A DNA stretch of 64,000 nt from Sphingobacterium sp. SGG-5 (GCF_011043525.1 NZ_JAAKGO010000009.1:62001-126000); one strand, 5' to 3'. Positions 53,442-63,230 are shown, counted from the first letter of the stretch. Made by a program: numbers and translations. Notes: generated from the letters alone by a model not told the origin.

Positions 53442-53470
53442 CGGGGGTCCATCAGCTGATAGATCCCCGC
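53442..53470. terminator. Hairpin between convergent ends of the locus
   Basis: CGGGG...ATCAGCTGAT...CCCCG forms a stem with a palindromic centre, between the last plus-strand gene (stop 53403) and the minus-strand gene ending at 53500. No clear T-tract follows on either side, so it may be a bidirectional or non-canonical terminator. Confidence 0.45.
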
Positions 53471-53499
53471 AATAAGTACGTACGCATAGGCATCCGTAT

Positions 53500-53883
53500 C
53501 TAGTCTTGATTTTGTTTCTTTCTTTCTTGTAAAGCTTTGCGCCGCTCGATCCTTTTTTCTTTCTGTATAGCTTTGAGTTGTTTACTTTGTTCGGGGGAGA
53601 GAATATGAGTATGGAGATATTGCGCAGCTGCAAGCCTGATTTCTCTCCGCTTCTTATTCTTATCCTGGCGGCTCAGAGACTTGTCTCTAAGTACGGTGTG
53701 AATTTGCTGTCGTACGGATTTTAAATGGTCAGTGAGCTGTGTTTTCTGCTCTTCATTTGCATTTACTAAATCCAGCGCTTCTGTACTTAATACCTCAAAA
53801 GGTTTAGGCACCTGTACCTCCTGTGCATAGATGGTTAACACTAATCCCAACATAACTGCTAAACTTAAAATTGCTTTTTTCAT
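53500..53883 (-). CDS. Small secreted helical protein, Spy/LTXXQ-like
   Basis: 127 residues. Signal MKKAILSLAVMLGLVLTIYA-Q. The mature part is all helical and rich in charged residues: LTDHLKSVRQQIHTVLRD, LSRQDKNKKRREIRLAAAQYL and LSPEQSKQLKAIQKEKRIERRKALQERKK. The LSPEQ..QL motif and pattern resemble the LTXXQ/Spy class of periplasmic chaperones. It is separated by about 90 bases from the SGNH gene and may be outside the locus. Confidence 0.7.
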   Translation of the reverse strand: MKKAILSLAVMLGLVLTIYAQEVQVPKPFEVLSTEALDLVNANEEQKTQLTDHLKSVRQQIHTVLRDKSLSRQDKNKKRREIRLAAAQYLHTHILSPEQSKQLKAIQKEKRIERRKALQERKKQNQD

Positions 53884-53973
53884 ATCATTTATTTAATTTA
53901 TTATTGTGTACGCTTACGGAAAATTCGTTTTTTCGAAGTTAAAATAATTTTTTTGCCCACGAGAGCAGCTGCT

Positions 53974-54660
53974 TCATTTTAGCTTCTTCTTTATTGCGTC
54001 GACTATCGGTTTTGACAGTTCCTCATACCCCTCTTTGGTGTAGTGGACATCGCCTTCCTTTAGTCGATATTGTTTATGTATATCTACGGAATACCTGTGG
54101 AGGTCTACTATGTCTACATCGTATTTTTTCATGACTTCTGCAGCGGCTTTATTATAGATGACCTCATCTCCCTCAAAGCGACCTGCTTCATCAGGAGGGA
54201 CCACGGTCGTGGTAACGAAAAGAAGTGGTGTTTTGGTGTTTTTCAACTTTTGTACAAGTTTGTCCATATTCGCTTTATACCTATCGACTGTAAAGGTTAC
54301 TTTACCATTAACCTTATCTCTTTTTCCCTGCACAGTGGATTCCGGATGCCGATAAGTAAGATCCCATAACCCCCAATTGAAGAGTATGAGGTCATACTTT
54401 TCTCCATCTAACCATTTATCCAATAACCTGAGTCCCGCGCCTGTATGCCGGGCATTTCCTGGGTTGTGCGAAACCTCTGCACTTTGGGTTAATGCATTCC
54501 TTACAAAAGGAAAATAACCGATAGAAATAGAATCACCTATTATCAGCACTTTCTTTTTAGGTGGAGCGGACGCTGCTAACGCAATTATGGTTACAGATAA
54601 TCCGATGAGGAATAGCCAGTTATTTGTCTTCCGTTTTCTTATGATCGTCTTATTTTTCAT
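53974..54660 (-). CDS. SGNH/GDSL-type hydrolase or esterase
   Basis: 228 residues. N-terminal hydrophobic segment (about 15-32) after a Lys/Arg-rich start. Block I is LIIGDSISIGYF, with the nucleophile Ser. LFNWGLWDL is block III with Asn, and EGDVHYTKEGYEEL supplies the Asp-x-x-His pair. SGNH hydrolases in glycan loci often remove acetyl or other ester groups from polysaccharides. Its ATG overlaps the TGA of the upstream GH2 gene by four bases, so it is coupled to it. Confidence 0.9.
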   Translation of the reverse strand: MKNKTIIRKRKTNNWLFLIGLSVTIIALAASAPPKKKVLIIGDSISIGYFPFVRNALTQSAEVSHNPGNARHTGAGLRLLDKWLDGEKYDLILFNWGLWDLTYRHPESTVQGKRDKVNGKVTFTVDRYKANMDKLVQKLKNTKTPLLFVTTTVVPPDEAGRFEGDEVIYNKAAAEVMKKYDVDIVDLHRYSVDIHKQYRLKEGDVHYTKEGYEELSKPIVDAIKKKLK

Positions 54661-57146
54661 CTTTTTTTGTTAAAATTTACATAGCCGGACTTTAAGCCTT
54701 TAGCACTGAAATCGACGCTCACCGGCTTATCATTGCCTGCTTTTATTTTTATATAAGCAGTTAAATTGCCTCGATGTGCGTTATGTTTGTTGTCGGTATA
54801 ATTCCCCATGTCACTGTTGTTACCACCCTCCAGTCCGAGTAGCTCGGCCTCTCCGTTGATATTACATCGGATTTCGTGGGAAGCATCGGTCACAAGGTTT
54901 CCTTTATCATCAACAATTTGTAATCTGACTTGTGCTACTCCATCTTTTTTGCGGATTAAATCATCACATTCTACCACTTTTATGGCATATGGCTTTTGGG
55001 GCGTCACAATGCTATAGTGTGCTACTTGCCTGTCGTTGGCGTCCATACCAATTACTTCCAACGTACCCGCTTCATAGGGCACGTCCCAATACGTAATGCC
55101 TGTTTTGGAGTCGTAAGGCTTAGGCAGTCCCCATTTTTTTCCGTTTAGTATCAGCTGTGCATGAGCCGTATTTGTATAACATACGACCCTTATAAGTTCT
55201 CCCGGCTCGTATTTCCATTGCGGCCAAGCGTCCATAGATAGGCGTATTCTTGCTTTGCGCTTATGTTGCTCTGTCTGGGACAACACATCTTCGGATATAA
55301 TCTCCTTAGCTATGGAATAAGTGCCTAAATAGGCCATAGGCTTATCGCTCCAGAGCGACTGTCGGAAATAGCCACGCGGTTTTATCAATCCGGCAAAATC
55401 CATTAGGCCCGAATAAAACCCCCGTGATGGCCATTTTCCCGATTCGCCAAGATAATCTATTCCGGTCCACAGAAACTGCCCGAAAATATGGTCGTTTTCC
55501 ATCACAGCTTTCCACGCTTTTAAATCGTGGCGGTTTTCACTACCATAAATCACACGATTCGGGTATTTTTTGTGATCCGAGATATATCGGTTTTCCGTGT
55601 AATTGTAGCCGGCAATATCCAGTGCGCCTGGATATGTTGTCTCATTAGACATAGCCACGCCAGCTAACCCTGCTGTCACAGGTCGAGATGTGTCGTGCTG
55701 TTTTACCACTTTCACCAATTTCTCGGCGATTGTTCCCAGGCGATTGGCATCCGGTGCTTCTTTTTTATATCCCCCGAAGCTTTTTTGGGTAAATCCGCCG
55801 TCTCCATCCAGAATAGGGTGAGAGTAAGGGTCATTAGGGTAGTCTACCTCATTTCCAATGCTCCAGGCAAATATCGATATGTGGTTTCTGTCACGCTTGA
55901 CCATATCGGCAAGATCCTGTTCTCCCCAGCTCTCGAAGAAATCATAGGAGCCATCCAATCCGGGTATACCCACATTCCATCCTTCTATCCATTTCCTTTT
56001 GGGAAATTCCCACTCATCAAATGCTTCGTTGAGCACCAGTAAGCCTAATTCATCGCAGAGCGCATATAAGTCTGGCGATTGAGGATTGTGTGAGGTGCGG
56101 ATAGCGTTACAACCTATTTCTTTGAGAGTTAGTAGTCGCTTTCGCCACACTTGTTTTGGAACTGCCGCACCCAATACACCGGCATCGTGATGCAGACATA
56201 CGCCTTTTATTTTCATCGGCTTTCCATTCAACGCAAATCCCTTATTCGGATCGAAGTTAAATGTACGAAACCCCGTGGCGGTATTTGTACTGTCTAATAT
56301 CTTTCCATTGAGGCTCACTATTGTCACGAGCTGATATAGATTAGGATGGTCAACGTCCCATAGTAAAGGATTCTCCGGTTGCAAAGAGGTGATAAGTTTA
56401 TTGTCTTGTTGTTTTTCTACAGTCAGAGATTGTGATTTTTTTGCCACCGATTGGCCATTTGGTGCAAATAGTTCGTTTGTTATCAAGAGTGTCTCACCAT
56501 GAGGAGTATGGTTTTGAAGGGAAACTTCTATTTTGAGTGACGAATTATCTTTCTTTGGATAAGCAGAGACACCCCATTGCGCAATATGGATAGGAGGGCT
56601 GTGGATCAACCAGACATTCCGATATATACCGGATCCCGTGTACCATCGCGAATCTGCATGACGGCTGTGATCGACTCTTACAGCAATCATGTTGTTCTGA
56701 TCATATTTGATATATGGGGTAATATCGTACATGAACGAGATATAGCCATTCGGGCGGTGCCCCAATAATTGTCCATTGATATAGACATCGCTACGATTGT
56801 ATACGCCCTCAAAATAGATATAGATTTTTTCTCCACGTCTGTCGCCAGATATCTTTAAAGTTTTCCGATACCACCCTATACCCCCAGGCAGATAACCGGT
56901 ACAGCTGGCCAGAGTCGGATCCAGCTTTCCTTTTACACTCCAATCGTGAGGTAGGTTTATGGATTGCCATTTTGTTTCGTCAATAGCTGCGTTTTTAGCG
57001 TCCTTTGTGTCTTCCAGTATAAATAACCAGTTCTCGTTGAGTAATTCGCTTTGTCCGAATCCAACTTGGGCTTCTGTCCATTTTGGGAGACCCAATAGAG
57101 ACGAGATGAACAAACAGGCCAAAAGATGCCAATGCTTTAAGATCAT
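54657..57146 (-). CDS. Glycoside hydrolase family 2 enzyme (beta-galactosidase-type)
   Basis: 829 residues. Signal MILKHWHLLACLFISSLLGLP. The N-terminal sugar-binding domain has INLPHDWSV and GIGWYRKTLK, the immunoglobulin-like domain follows, and the TIM barrel starts near NGKPMKIKGVCLHHD. The acid/base is Glu433 in SIGNEVDYP, the nucleophile Glu537 in YGSENRHD. The C-terminal region (about 630-829) has the DUF4982/invasin-like beta domains of many Bacteroidota GH2 enzymes. It cleaves a terminal beta-linked sugar; galactose or glucuronate cannot be distinguished here. Divergent from the tRNA-Val side, it forms a two-gene unit with the SGNH hydrolase. Confidence 0.94.
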   Translation of the reverse strand: MILKHWHLLACLFISSLLGLPKWTEAQVGFGQSELLNENWLFILEDTKDAKNAAIDETKWQSINLPHDWSVKGKLDPTLASCTGYLPGGIGWYRKTLKISGDRRGEKIYIYFEGVYNRSDVYINGQLLGHRPNGYISFMYDITPYIKYDQNNMIAVRVDHSRHADSRWYTGSGIYRNVWLIHSPPIHIAQWGVSAYPKKDNSSLKIEVSLQNHTPHGETLLITNELFAPNGQSVAKKSQSLTVEKQQDNKLITSLQPENPLLWDVDHPNLYQLVTIVSLNGKILDSTNTATGFRTFNFDPNKGFALNGKPMKIKGVCLHHDAGVLGAAVPKQVWRKRLLTLKEIGCNAIRTSHNPQSPDLYALCDELGLLVLNEAFDEWEFPKRKWIEGWNVGIPGLDGSYDFFESWGEQDLADMVKRDRNHISIFAWSIGNEVDYPNDPYSHPILDGDGGFTQKSFGGYKKEAPDANRLGTIAEKLVKVVKQHDTSRPVTAGLAGVAMSNETTYPGALDIAGYNYTENRYISDHKKYPNRVIYGSENRHDLKAWKAVMENDHIFGQFLWTGIDYLGESGKWPSRGFYSGLMDFAGLIKPRGYFRQSLWSDKPMAYLGTYSIAKEIISEDVLSQTEQHKRKARIRLSMDAWPQWKYEPGELIRVVCYTNTAHAQLILNGKKWGLPKPYDSKTGITYWDVPYEAGTLEVIGMDANDRQVAHYSIVTPQKPYAIKVVECDDLIRKKDGVAQVRLQIVDDKGNLVTDASHEIRCNINGEAELLGLEGGNNSDMGNYTDNKHNAHRGNLTAYIKIKAGNDKPVSVDFSAKGLKSGYVNFNKKR

Positions 57147-57307
57147 ATGATGTTACAAAAGTTTATGTTTGATAAATAATACCACAAGGGCTGTCTGAAA
57201 ATTCTCACAAAGCTTACTTTTTAGAAACACCCTTGTTTGCAAAGGAACGTACTTATTGGATAAAAAATATCTCAATATGGGAGTGTGTTTATCTCAAAAC
57301 AAAGTAA

Positions 57308-57345
57308 ACCTACGATTTCTTTATACAAGGGAAGACAACCGGAGG
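57308..57345 (+). pseudogene. 38-bp remnant of the ClC gene 3' end
   Basis: 36 of 38 bases match 21646-21683, the 3' end of the ClC channel gene. In the matching frame it reads TYDFFIQGKTTGG, then QIRK and a stop at 57357-57359, while an upstream in-frame TAA at 57305-57307 closes the frame. So this is an isolated tail fragment and not a gene. It lies 32 bases from tRNA-Val. Confidence 0.7.
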
Positions 57346-57376
57346 GCAGATAAGAAAATAATAAGGGGGAAGTTTG

Positions 57377-57451
57377 TGGGAATTACTGGATTCGAACCAG
57401 TGACCCCTACCTTGTCGAGGTAGTGCTCTAAACCAACTGAGCTAAATTCCC
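57377..57451 (-). tRNA. tRNA-Val (GAC) with C at position 33
   Basis: Acceptor GGGAATT pairs with AATTCCC, the T arm is ACTGG-TTCGAAT-CCAGT, and the anticodon stem CTACC pairs with GGTAG. The loop TCGACAA gives anticodon GAC. Position 33 is C where T is nearly universal. The variable loop is short and normal. Confidence 0.92.
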
Positions 57452-57513
57452 AAACTGTCTGCAAAGATTAGAAAAAAAAATGAAATACAACCCATCTATT
57501 TGCAAATATTATT

Positions 57514-58197
57514 TTAGGGCTCTAAGCTCCATATTTCGTAGATCGGATCGCCTTTAGAGCTCAGCCCGTTGTGGTGCCAATCTTTGTTTTTGATCTCTCC
57601 TTTAAATTCCAAAGTATTTCCCACACGGCTATTGTCTCGGGAGAAAAATAGAAGATGTTCGGTGTAGTTGTTGTCCGAAAATGTATAATGTCCACCGCCT
57701 GTGCCATAGAAGCCTTTTTCTGCCGGATTGATCGCAATCCACTGAAAATAGCCATCGACTAATATCTTAATCGTTTTGCGGTCTCGTCGGGGAATGGTGC
57801 CCATACTTCCGTCCTTTGCCTGACGGCCCGTAATACGCCACACGCCATCTAACCCTTGATTCTGTGCGGGTTTCTTGGCGAGTGCCTGTCCTCCGATGGA
57901 TAGCGATTCGCTGCTGCTTGATGTAGGGAGACGGATCTGTGTACCAACGCTTTGTGGGTTTTCATCGTTATATTCTAAAGTAATGTGCAGGGTCTTGCCG
58001 TCAAACTGATACGGCCCTCCTTGCGTAGAAAGATATTCCTGATCTTTAAATAAAATCTGGCTGCTGTAACCATTTTTGAAAAGCCATACCGTATTTGTGT
58101 CGTCTGACTTTCCTACATATACACCGTCCAGATTTATGGCCTGACCGAAAGCTGTCGTGGATACACACAGACACAGCAAAAGTGTTTGCAGTTTCAT
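57514..58197 (-). CDS. Secreted lipocalin-like protein, function unknown
   Basis: 227 residues. Signal MKLQTLLLCLCVSTTAFG-Q. Two similar beta-rich halves: INLDGVYVGKSDDTNTVWLFKNGY...LHITLEYNDENP and LDGVWRITGRQAKDGSMG...KTIKILVDGYFQWIAIN...FKGEIKNKDWHHNGL. The repeated (L)DGV(Y/W) start and Gly-rich strands suggest lipocalin-like barrels. I do not recognise a named family. It lies 18 bases downstream of the C1 peptidase on the same strand, so co-transcription is possible. Confidence 0.75.
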   Translation of the reverse strand: MKLQTLLLCLCVSTTAFGQAINLDGVYVGKSDDTNTVWLFKNGYSSQILFKDQEYLSTQGGPYQFDGKTLHITLEYNDENPQSVGTQIRLPTSSSSESLSIGGQALAKKPAQNQGLDGVWRITGRQAKDGSMGTIPRRDRKTIKILVDGYFQWIAINPAEKGFYGTGGGHYTFSDNNYTEHLLFFSRDNSRVGNTLEFKGEIKNKDWHHNGLSSKGDPIYEIWSLEP

Positions 58198-58215
58198 AAG
58201 AATATAATTTGAGAT

Positions 58216-59403
58216 TTACCCCATGTTCAACTTACCTCTGATTTCTTTTTGTATCGCGTCTTTATGAAGCAATATTGAGATTGTTTTGTAGCGTACAAAT
58301 TCTTTGGTCACATACATATATCCCTGATAATCGTTGGATGTACCCCACGAGTTTTTAACGATATAATATTCCTTTCCGTTTTGATCGCGACTGATTCCCA
58401 CAATATGCATGCCATGGTCATCCGTTGTCCTATAGTCATCAAACGCCGCCTGACGTTCGGCCGGACTTTTTGTTCCTTCTGCTTTTGGCCCGTTAAACAT
58501 ATCCTTTTGCTCTTCTTTCGACATCGCTGCAAGTTCTTTTGCCGGAACATAAGCTACACCATTTTTCCAGCTGAAATATTTCTCCGAAACATCTGTAGCC
58601 CACGCTACGGTATATCCGGTCTTTAATGCATGGTCAATGATGTCGGTTAAGTCTCGCATCTGCACATTGTAAAAACTTTCGAACGACCAGTTGTCGGGTA
58701 TCAATAATACGAAAGGTTTATAATAAGGGTAAGCGTCGAAAGAGCTGATACCGACATAGTCGTCCGGATGTATCCCGACCACCTGGTCTGCCCAGGAGCG
58801 TGGTGTATAGCTTTTCCCTTTATAGGTGAAAATCTGTGGTGGAGTGCCGAGGTAGGCATCCATGACACCGGTTATTGCTTTTTGCCAGCTTTTGGATAAT
58901 GTTTTGTTTTTAGCAATGCTTTCGTTCATACTCTCGAGAACACCGCTCATTTCGCTAAAATTATTGCGTGTCTGTCCGTCGAGTAAACCTGTGTAAGCCT
59001 CCTGGGGTACCGCTCCATATCGGCGATAAATAGTCAATACATCATGTAACTGCCCGCCTTGACCCTGACTTTGCCCGCCGTGCAACCGCATAAAGTTTTT
59101 CGCCTTTTCGAGATAGGTATAGTAAGCCGTGAAAATCTGTGATATCTCTACAGGCTGCCTGCCCATGCGGATCATCTCTGATTCGAGAAATGAATTTCCG
59201 GAATAGGACCAGCAAGTGCCGGATGAGCCTTGATCTTTGACAGAAGTGGTCTCGAGATTGATAACTTCCGTAAAAACAAACTGATTCTTACTGCTATCGC
59301 TAACATTACTCTTGAGCGCGTGGATTAAATTATCCTGTGCAAAAGTGTGAAAAGTAGCGGCAAATAATAAGGTAGCAATACCTAGTGGTTTTCTCCAATT
59401 CAT
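58216..59403 (-). CDS. C1-family cysteine peptidase, bleomycin hydrolase/aminopeptidase C-like
   Basis: 395 residues with an N-terminal signal (about 5-22, ending TFAQ). The papain-fold active site is VKDQGSSGTCWSYSG (Gln58, Cys64), DDHGMHIVGI (His near 330) and YIVKNSWGTSNDYQGY (Asn near 351). GLLDGQTRNNFSEMSGVLESMN and the inserted helical region are typical of the bleomycin hydrolase (PepC) branch. The signal peptide makes this an exported member. Confidence 0.92.
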   Translation of the reverse strand: MNWRKPLGIATLLFAATFHTFAQDNLIHALKSNVSDSSKNQFVFTEVINLETTSVKDQGSSGTCWSYSGNSFLESEMIRMGRQPVEISQIFTAYYTYLEKAKNFMRLHGGQSQGQGGQLHDVLTIYRRYGAVPQEAYTGLLDGQTRNNFSEMSGVLESMNESIAKNKTLSKSWQKAITGVMDAYLGTPPQIFTYKGKSYTPRSWADQVVGIHPDDYVGISSFDAYPYYKPFVLLIPDNWSFESFYNVQMRDLTDIIDHALKTGYTVAWATDVSEKYFSWKNGVAYVPAKELAAMSKEEQKDMFNGPKAEGTKSPAERQAAFDDYRTTDDHGMHIVGISRDQNGKEYYIVKNSWGTSNDYQGYMYVTKEFVRYKTISILLHKDAIQKEIRGKLNMG

Positions 59404-59471
59404 ATCAAAATACTGTTTTTTACGAATATAAAAATTGATTGGGCAAATCGATCCCCGATTTTGTAAAATCT

Positions 59472-62400
59472 TTATGATACGAGGTCTTGTCCTTCTATAT
59501 ACAGTGGAATATCGATAAAGAATGTTGTCCCTTCATTTAACGTACTTTCAAACCTTATCGTGCCATTCATGCCCTCAATGGTCTGTTTGACAAAAGCAAG
59601 TCCCAATCCTGTGCCTGAACTTTTTGTCGTAAAGTTTGGCCGGAAGATATTGGGAATAACATCCGCTGCGATACCTAGGCCATTGTCCTTGACCTGGATC
59701 TCTATTCTATTGTTGCCTAAGTTATTGATAATAAAATCAACTTTGAGCTTTCTCCGTTTTGGACTGGCCTCCATAGCGTTTTTCAGAAGATTGTTGAAGG
59801 TACGGAGCAGCTGTCCTCGATCACCCAAAACATTAAGTTTTGGTATACCTGTATTATTTCTTATCGAAATCTGCGTGTTCGGATTGCTACTGAATGTGTC
59901 GATAGATTTGGTGATCTTACCGATTAAATCGATCACGACCATTTTTGTTTCAGGGAGCTTGGCGAAAGAGGAAAACTCAGAGGCGATATGTGACAAAGCA
60001 TCGATTTGTTCAATAAAGGAAGTGGATATCTTTTTGAAACGTTCTTCCAGTTTGGGATCTCCTTCATGGAAGGACCGGCTTAATTGCTGTATACCCAACT
60101 TCATAGGTGTAAGCGGATTCTTAATCTCATGGGCAACCTGCTGTGCCATTTCGCGCCACGCGGCCTCACGCTCTTTGTTGCGGAGCTGTACGGCATTTTC
60201 TTCCAGCTTGACCAACATGAAATTGTACTCTTTGATCAGCGAGCCGATTTCGTCATTTTTGTCCCAATATAGCGGTTCGTTGGTCTTGCCGCTGAGCGAT
60301 GTTTCAGCCAGTTTCTGACCGATAAACTCTAAAGGTTCGGTGATTTTCCGTGCAATAAAAGCAGACAGAAAGGCAAGAATGATAACGATAATCGTATAAA
60401 TATTGAGGATCGTGTTTAATAGCACATTTTGGCTGCTCGTCTCTTCATCGTTCGATAAAAAATAAGGAATACTCAGGTATGCCAACGTCTGATAGTTGGC
60501 ATTTCTAATGGTAGCATAGGTGACATCATAGTTAAAGTCAGCCACATTTTCTTTATTCATGATCTCGCTTTTCTTCAACACGTTCAGATTTAACAGCGCA
60601 TCAATATGGATATATTGGGAAATCAACTTTTGGTCATATATCTTAGGTTGTGTCGAATATATAAGTTTTCCGTTGCTGTTATATAAGTTGAAGTCCATGG
60701 TCAATACATCGGAAAGATTTCTTATCAGATCCTCGATATCATGCACGACTTCCCGGGAGGCCGAGTTATATATATTGCTTTCTATTTTATTGGCAATTTT
60801 AGAGATGTGTTCTATTTTTTCGTTTTTTCTGTTTTCTTCCGATTGATAACTGATACTGATAAAGGTGATGACACCGGAAATAATGACGGCAAGGAGCACG
60901 GATGAAATGACCAGCGTTTGTATCCGTGTACTATATCGGATATTTTGCCGGAGCCGATACAATCGAAATACCAGATGACGAAAAGAGAGGTTTTGAGAAG
61001 TGAAAACAGGGATGATAGTCAATAAAAGATTGATGAATGTTGTAACAACGTAGAGTAATAGAAATGATGCGGATGCTAAGGCAATAAATTCCCAATAGGA
61101 TTGGGTCTCTTTACTTACGATAATCGTCGTGTAGCTGTTCGGCCTATACATAACCTGGACAAAGCGGTCGTCTTCCTTTAACACGATATACTCTTCGATC
61201 GCCTGAGGGAATGACGCATCGGTACTTGGATATATGTATTTGCCGTTTTGTGTAATTAACGTTCCATTTTTATAAAAAGCATAACTGTTTTCACCAAAAT
61301 TCTGCTCATTTAATTGTGCATCATTCTTATTTGCACCCAAGAGTATCGGAAAGGGTAACGCTTGACTGAACACCTTATTGGTGAAATTCAGAATCAGGGT
61401 AAGTTCATCTTCCGTCGAGAGGGGTATTTTTAAGATAGCAAAGTATTCCAACTTGCCGATTTCTGTGGCGTGTTTGTAAAAATTGGATGTAGAGTTTATT
61501 TTTGTAGAGTTGATAACCTTTTCACGATAATCTGTAATCTTGTTTGACGTATATTTCTCTATTGGATCCGTGTTGAGATAGTAATAGCCCTGAAAATCAT
61601 ATTTCGAAAGATACCCGTTGAGGTATTTTCGTTTGATGTAGGAGGACAAGAACTTACCGTCAATATCCGGATAGCTGAAATGTAAAATTTTTAGCAGGTG
61701 ATCGTCGCTTAAGAGATCGCTTTCGATGGAATCAAATTGTACGATAGCCTCGGGATCATCGTTAGACTTCAATAAGGAGATGGTCTGTTTTAATTGTTTT
61801 TCCTGTGCTTTATTGTAGGATTTGGAGAAGATAATTGCTGTTATCAACGCCAAGGATACCAATGAAATAACATGTGTAGAGATTCGATTTTCTCGAAACA
61901 TCGAGTGATCAAATGATCGGATCAGTACAATCAAACCAATAAGAACATTCACGAGGTCAAAACTATCGAATACAGCCGATAAGATCAGGAATTGGACCAG
62001 CACGAGCAGCTGTATATTGAGAATATGGGTGGATGAATTGTGACAGAGACCTTTGCCGAGATATAGGATAAAATCGGTCAACAAAACCAAAGAAACGATA
62101 TTGATACAATAGATGAGAACGAAAAGTAAACTAAAAGAATGTGTCTTTAGTAGTTCAATAAAGTTGTAATCAATAATGGCCGAATGTGTCACCAGTGTTC
62201 CGAGATAATGGAATATCTGGTGATAGACAAGGTACAGAAAACACAATAAGAGGTAAAAAAAGATAATGTTGTTCGGCTTCTTTTTGAATTTCTCCTTAAT
62301 GACAAGATTGTTTTTTACATAAATACAGTGACAGATTACCCAAAGGATCGCCACGCTATTAGCGATAAAAGTCCGTATGTTGGTAATAAAAGGAGGGTAG

Positions 62401-63230
62401 GAGTAGATTTCGGATCGGAATATCGGGAGGTTAGAAATTTCGACTAACCAGTTCGTATGCGTGTCTAGTAACCTGACCAGAAAAAGTAAGGTAGCTATAA
62501 CAACGATGGACAGCCAGGGGTATCCTTTTTTCGCGATATCGATACATATACCCTGAATGAGTATAACAAAAGTAAGGGTCGCTAGAAACCAGCATAGCAA
62601 TTGGATCTTTATAAAGATGCTATTGTGTTTATCCGTGTTGAGTTTGACCGAAAACAGGTAAGTATCGTCTTTTGAATAAATGTTTTTGATATTCTGACTG
62701 TCGCTGAAGTCAGCGATTTCCAGGTTATTTGTCTTTAGGATGCGCTGTGAGACAGCTGGTTTTAGATAATCGTCATTGTTTCGAAATAACCTTTTAACGG
62801 TTATTATCGCCAAGAGTGTCGTCTCATCGTTGATCTCTTTTTTCTTAACGATAAAGGACCTGTTTTCAACGGTGATGTACGAAATATTATTTTTTAAGCC
62901 ATTTACGGTTTCCGGTACGTAGATATTTGAACTCCAGAATATAGGAGCATTGTTTTTATAAATAAAGAGGAAGATCGATTTTTCCCGATATTTTTTTGAT
63001 ATTTCTCTTACCTGTAAGGGGTATCTTTCACTGTTCGCGAAAGTTTTTAAGAGTAAGTCATCGTTAAAAAGATGATCGATAATTTCTTCTTTTTCATGGA
63101 TATTCTCTGTCAGGAGTTTGCTGTCCATATCAAGAATCTCATTATCGTTTATGCTATTGTTGATCGTAACAGCCGTTGCTATAAATAGAACTGTAAGTAC
63201 AAATAAAAATATCCGTATATTATTACTCAT
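59472..63230 (-). CDS. Large NtrY-like membrane sensor histidine kinase
   Basis: 1252 residues. TM1 near 5-22, an N-terminal extracytoplasmic sensory region (about 25-205), a multi-pass membrane block of about seven segments (about 205-470), a second sensory region, TM segments near 735 and 800, another extracytoplasmic region, a TM near 955-975, a HAMP domain, and HisKA with the phospho-accepting His near 1035 in MAQQVAHEIKNPLTPMKLGIQQL. The ATPase domain has NNLLKNAMEAS, DNGLGI and SGTGLGLAFVKQT. This HEIKNPLTPMK core is typical of NtrY-type kinases. No response regulator is adjacent. A complex multi-domain sensor; signal unknown. Confidence 0.9.
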   Translation of the reverse strand: MSNNIRIFLFVLTVLFIATAVTINNSINDNEILDMDSKLLTENIHEKEEIIDHLFNDDLLLKTFANSERYPLQVREISKKYREKSIFLFIYKNNAPIFWSSNIYVPETVNGLKNNISYITVENRSFIVKKKEINDETTLLAIITVKRLFRNNDDYLKPAVSQRILKTNNLEIADFSDSQNIKNIYSKDDTYLFSVKLNTDKHNSIFIKIQLLCWFLATLTFVILIQGICIDIAKKGYPWLSIVVIATLLFLVRLLDTHTNWLVEISNLPIFRSEIYSYPPFITNIRTFIANSVAILWVICHCIYVKNNLVIKEKFKKKPNNIIFFYLLLCFLYLVYHQIFHYLGTLVTHSAIIDYNFIELLKTHSFSLLFVLIYCINIVSLVLLTDFILYLGKGLCHNSSTHILNIQLLVLVQFLILSAVFDSFDLVNVLIGLIVLIRSFDHSMFRENRISTHVISLVSLALITAIIFSKSYNKAQEKQLKQTISLLKSNDDPEAIVQFDSIESDLLSDDHLLKILHFSYPDIDGKFLSSYIKRKYLNGYLSKYDFQGYYYLNTDPIEKYTSNKITDYREKVINSTKINSTSNFYKHATEIGKLEYFAILKIPLSTEDELTLILNFTNKVFSQALPFPILLGANKNDAQLNEQNFGENSYAFYKNGTLITQNGKYIYPSTDASFPQAIEEYIVLKEDDRFVQVMYRPNSYTTIIVSKETQSYWEFIALASASFLLLYVVTTFINLLLTIIPVFTSQNLSFRHLVFRLYRLRQNIRYSTRIQTLVISSVLLAVIISGVITFISISYQSEENRKNEKIEHISKIANKIESNIYNSASREVVHDIEDLIRNLSDVLTMDFNLYNSNGKLIYSTQPKIYDQKLISQYIHIDALLNLNVLKKSEIMNKENVADFNYDVTYATIRNANYQTLAYLSIPYFLSNDEETSSQNVLLNTILNIYTIIVIILAFLSAFIARKITEPLEFIGQKLAETSLSGKTNEPLYWDKNDEIGSLIKEYNFMLVKLEENAVQLRNKEREAAWREMAQQVAHEIKNPLTPMKLGIQQLSRSFHEGDPKLEERFKKISTSFIEQIDALSHIASEFSSFAKLPETKMVVIDLIGKITKSIDTFSSNPNTQISIRNNTGIPKLNVLGDRGQLLRTFNNLLKNAMEASPKRRKLKVDFIINNLGNNRIEIQVKDNGLGIAADVIPNIFRPNFTTKSSGTGLGLAFVKQTIEGMNGTIRFESTLNEGTTFFIDIPLYIEGQDLVS

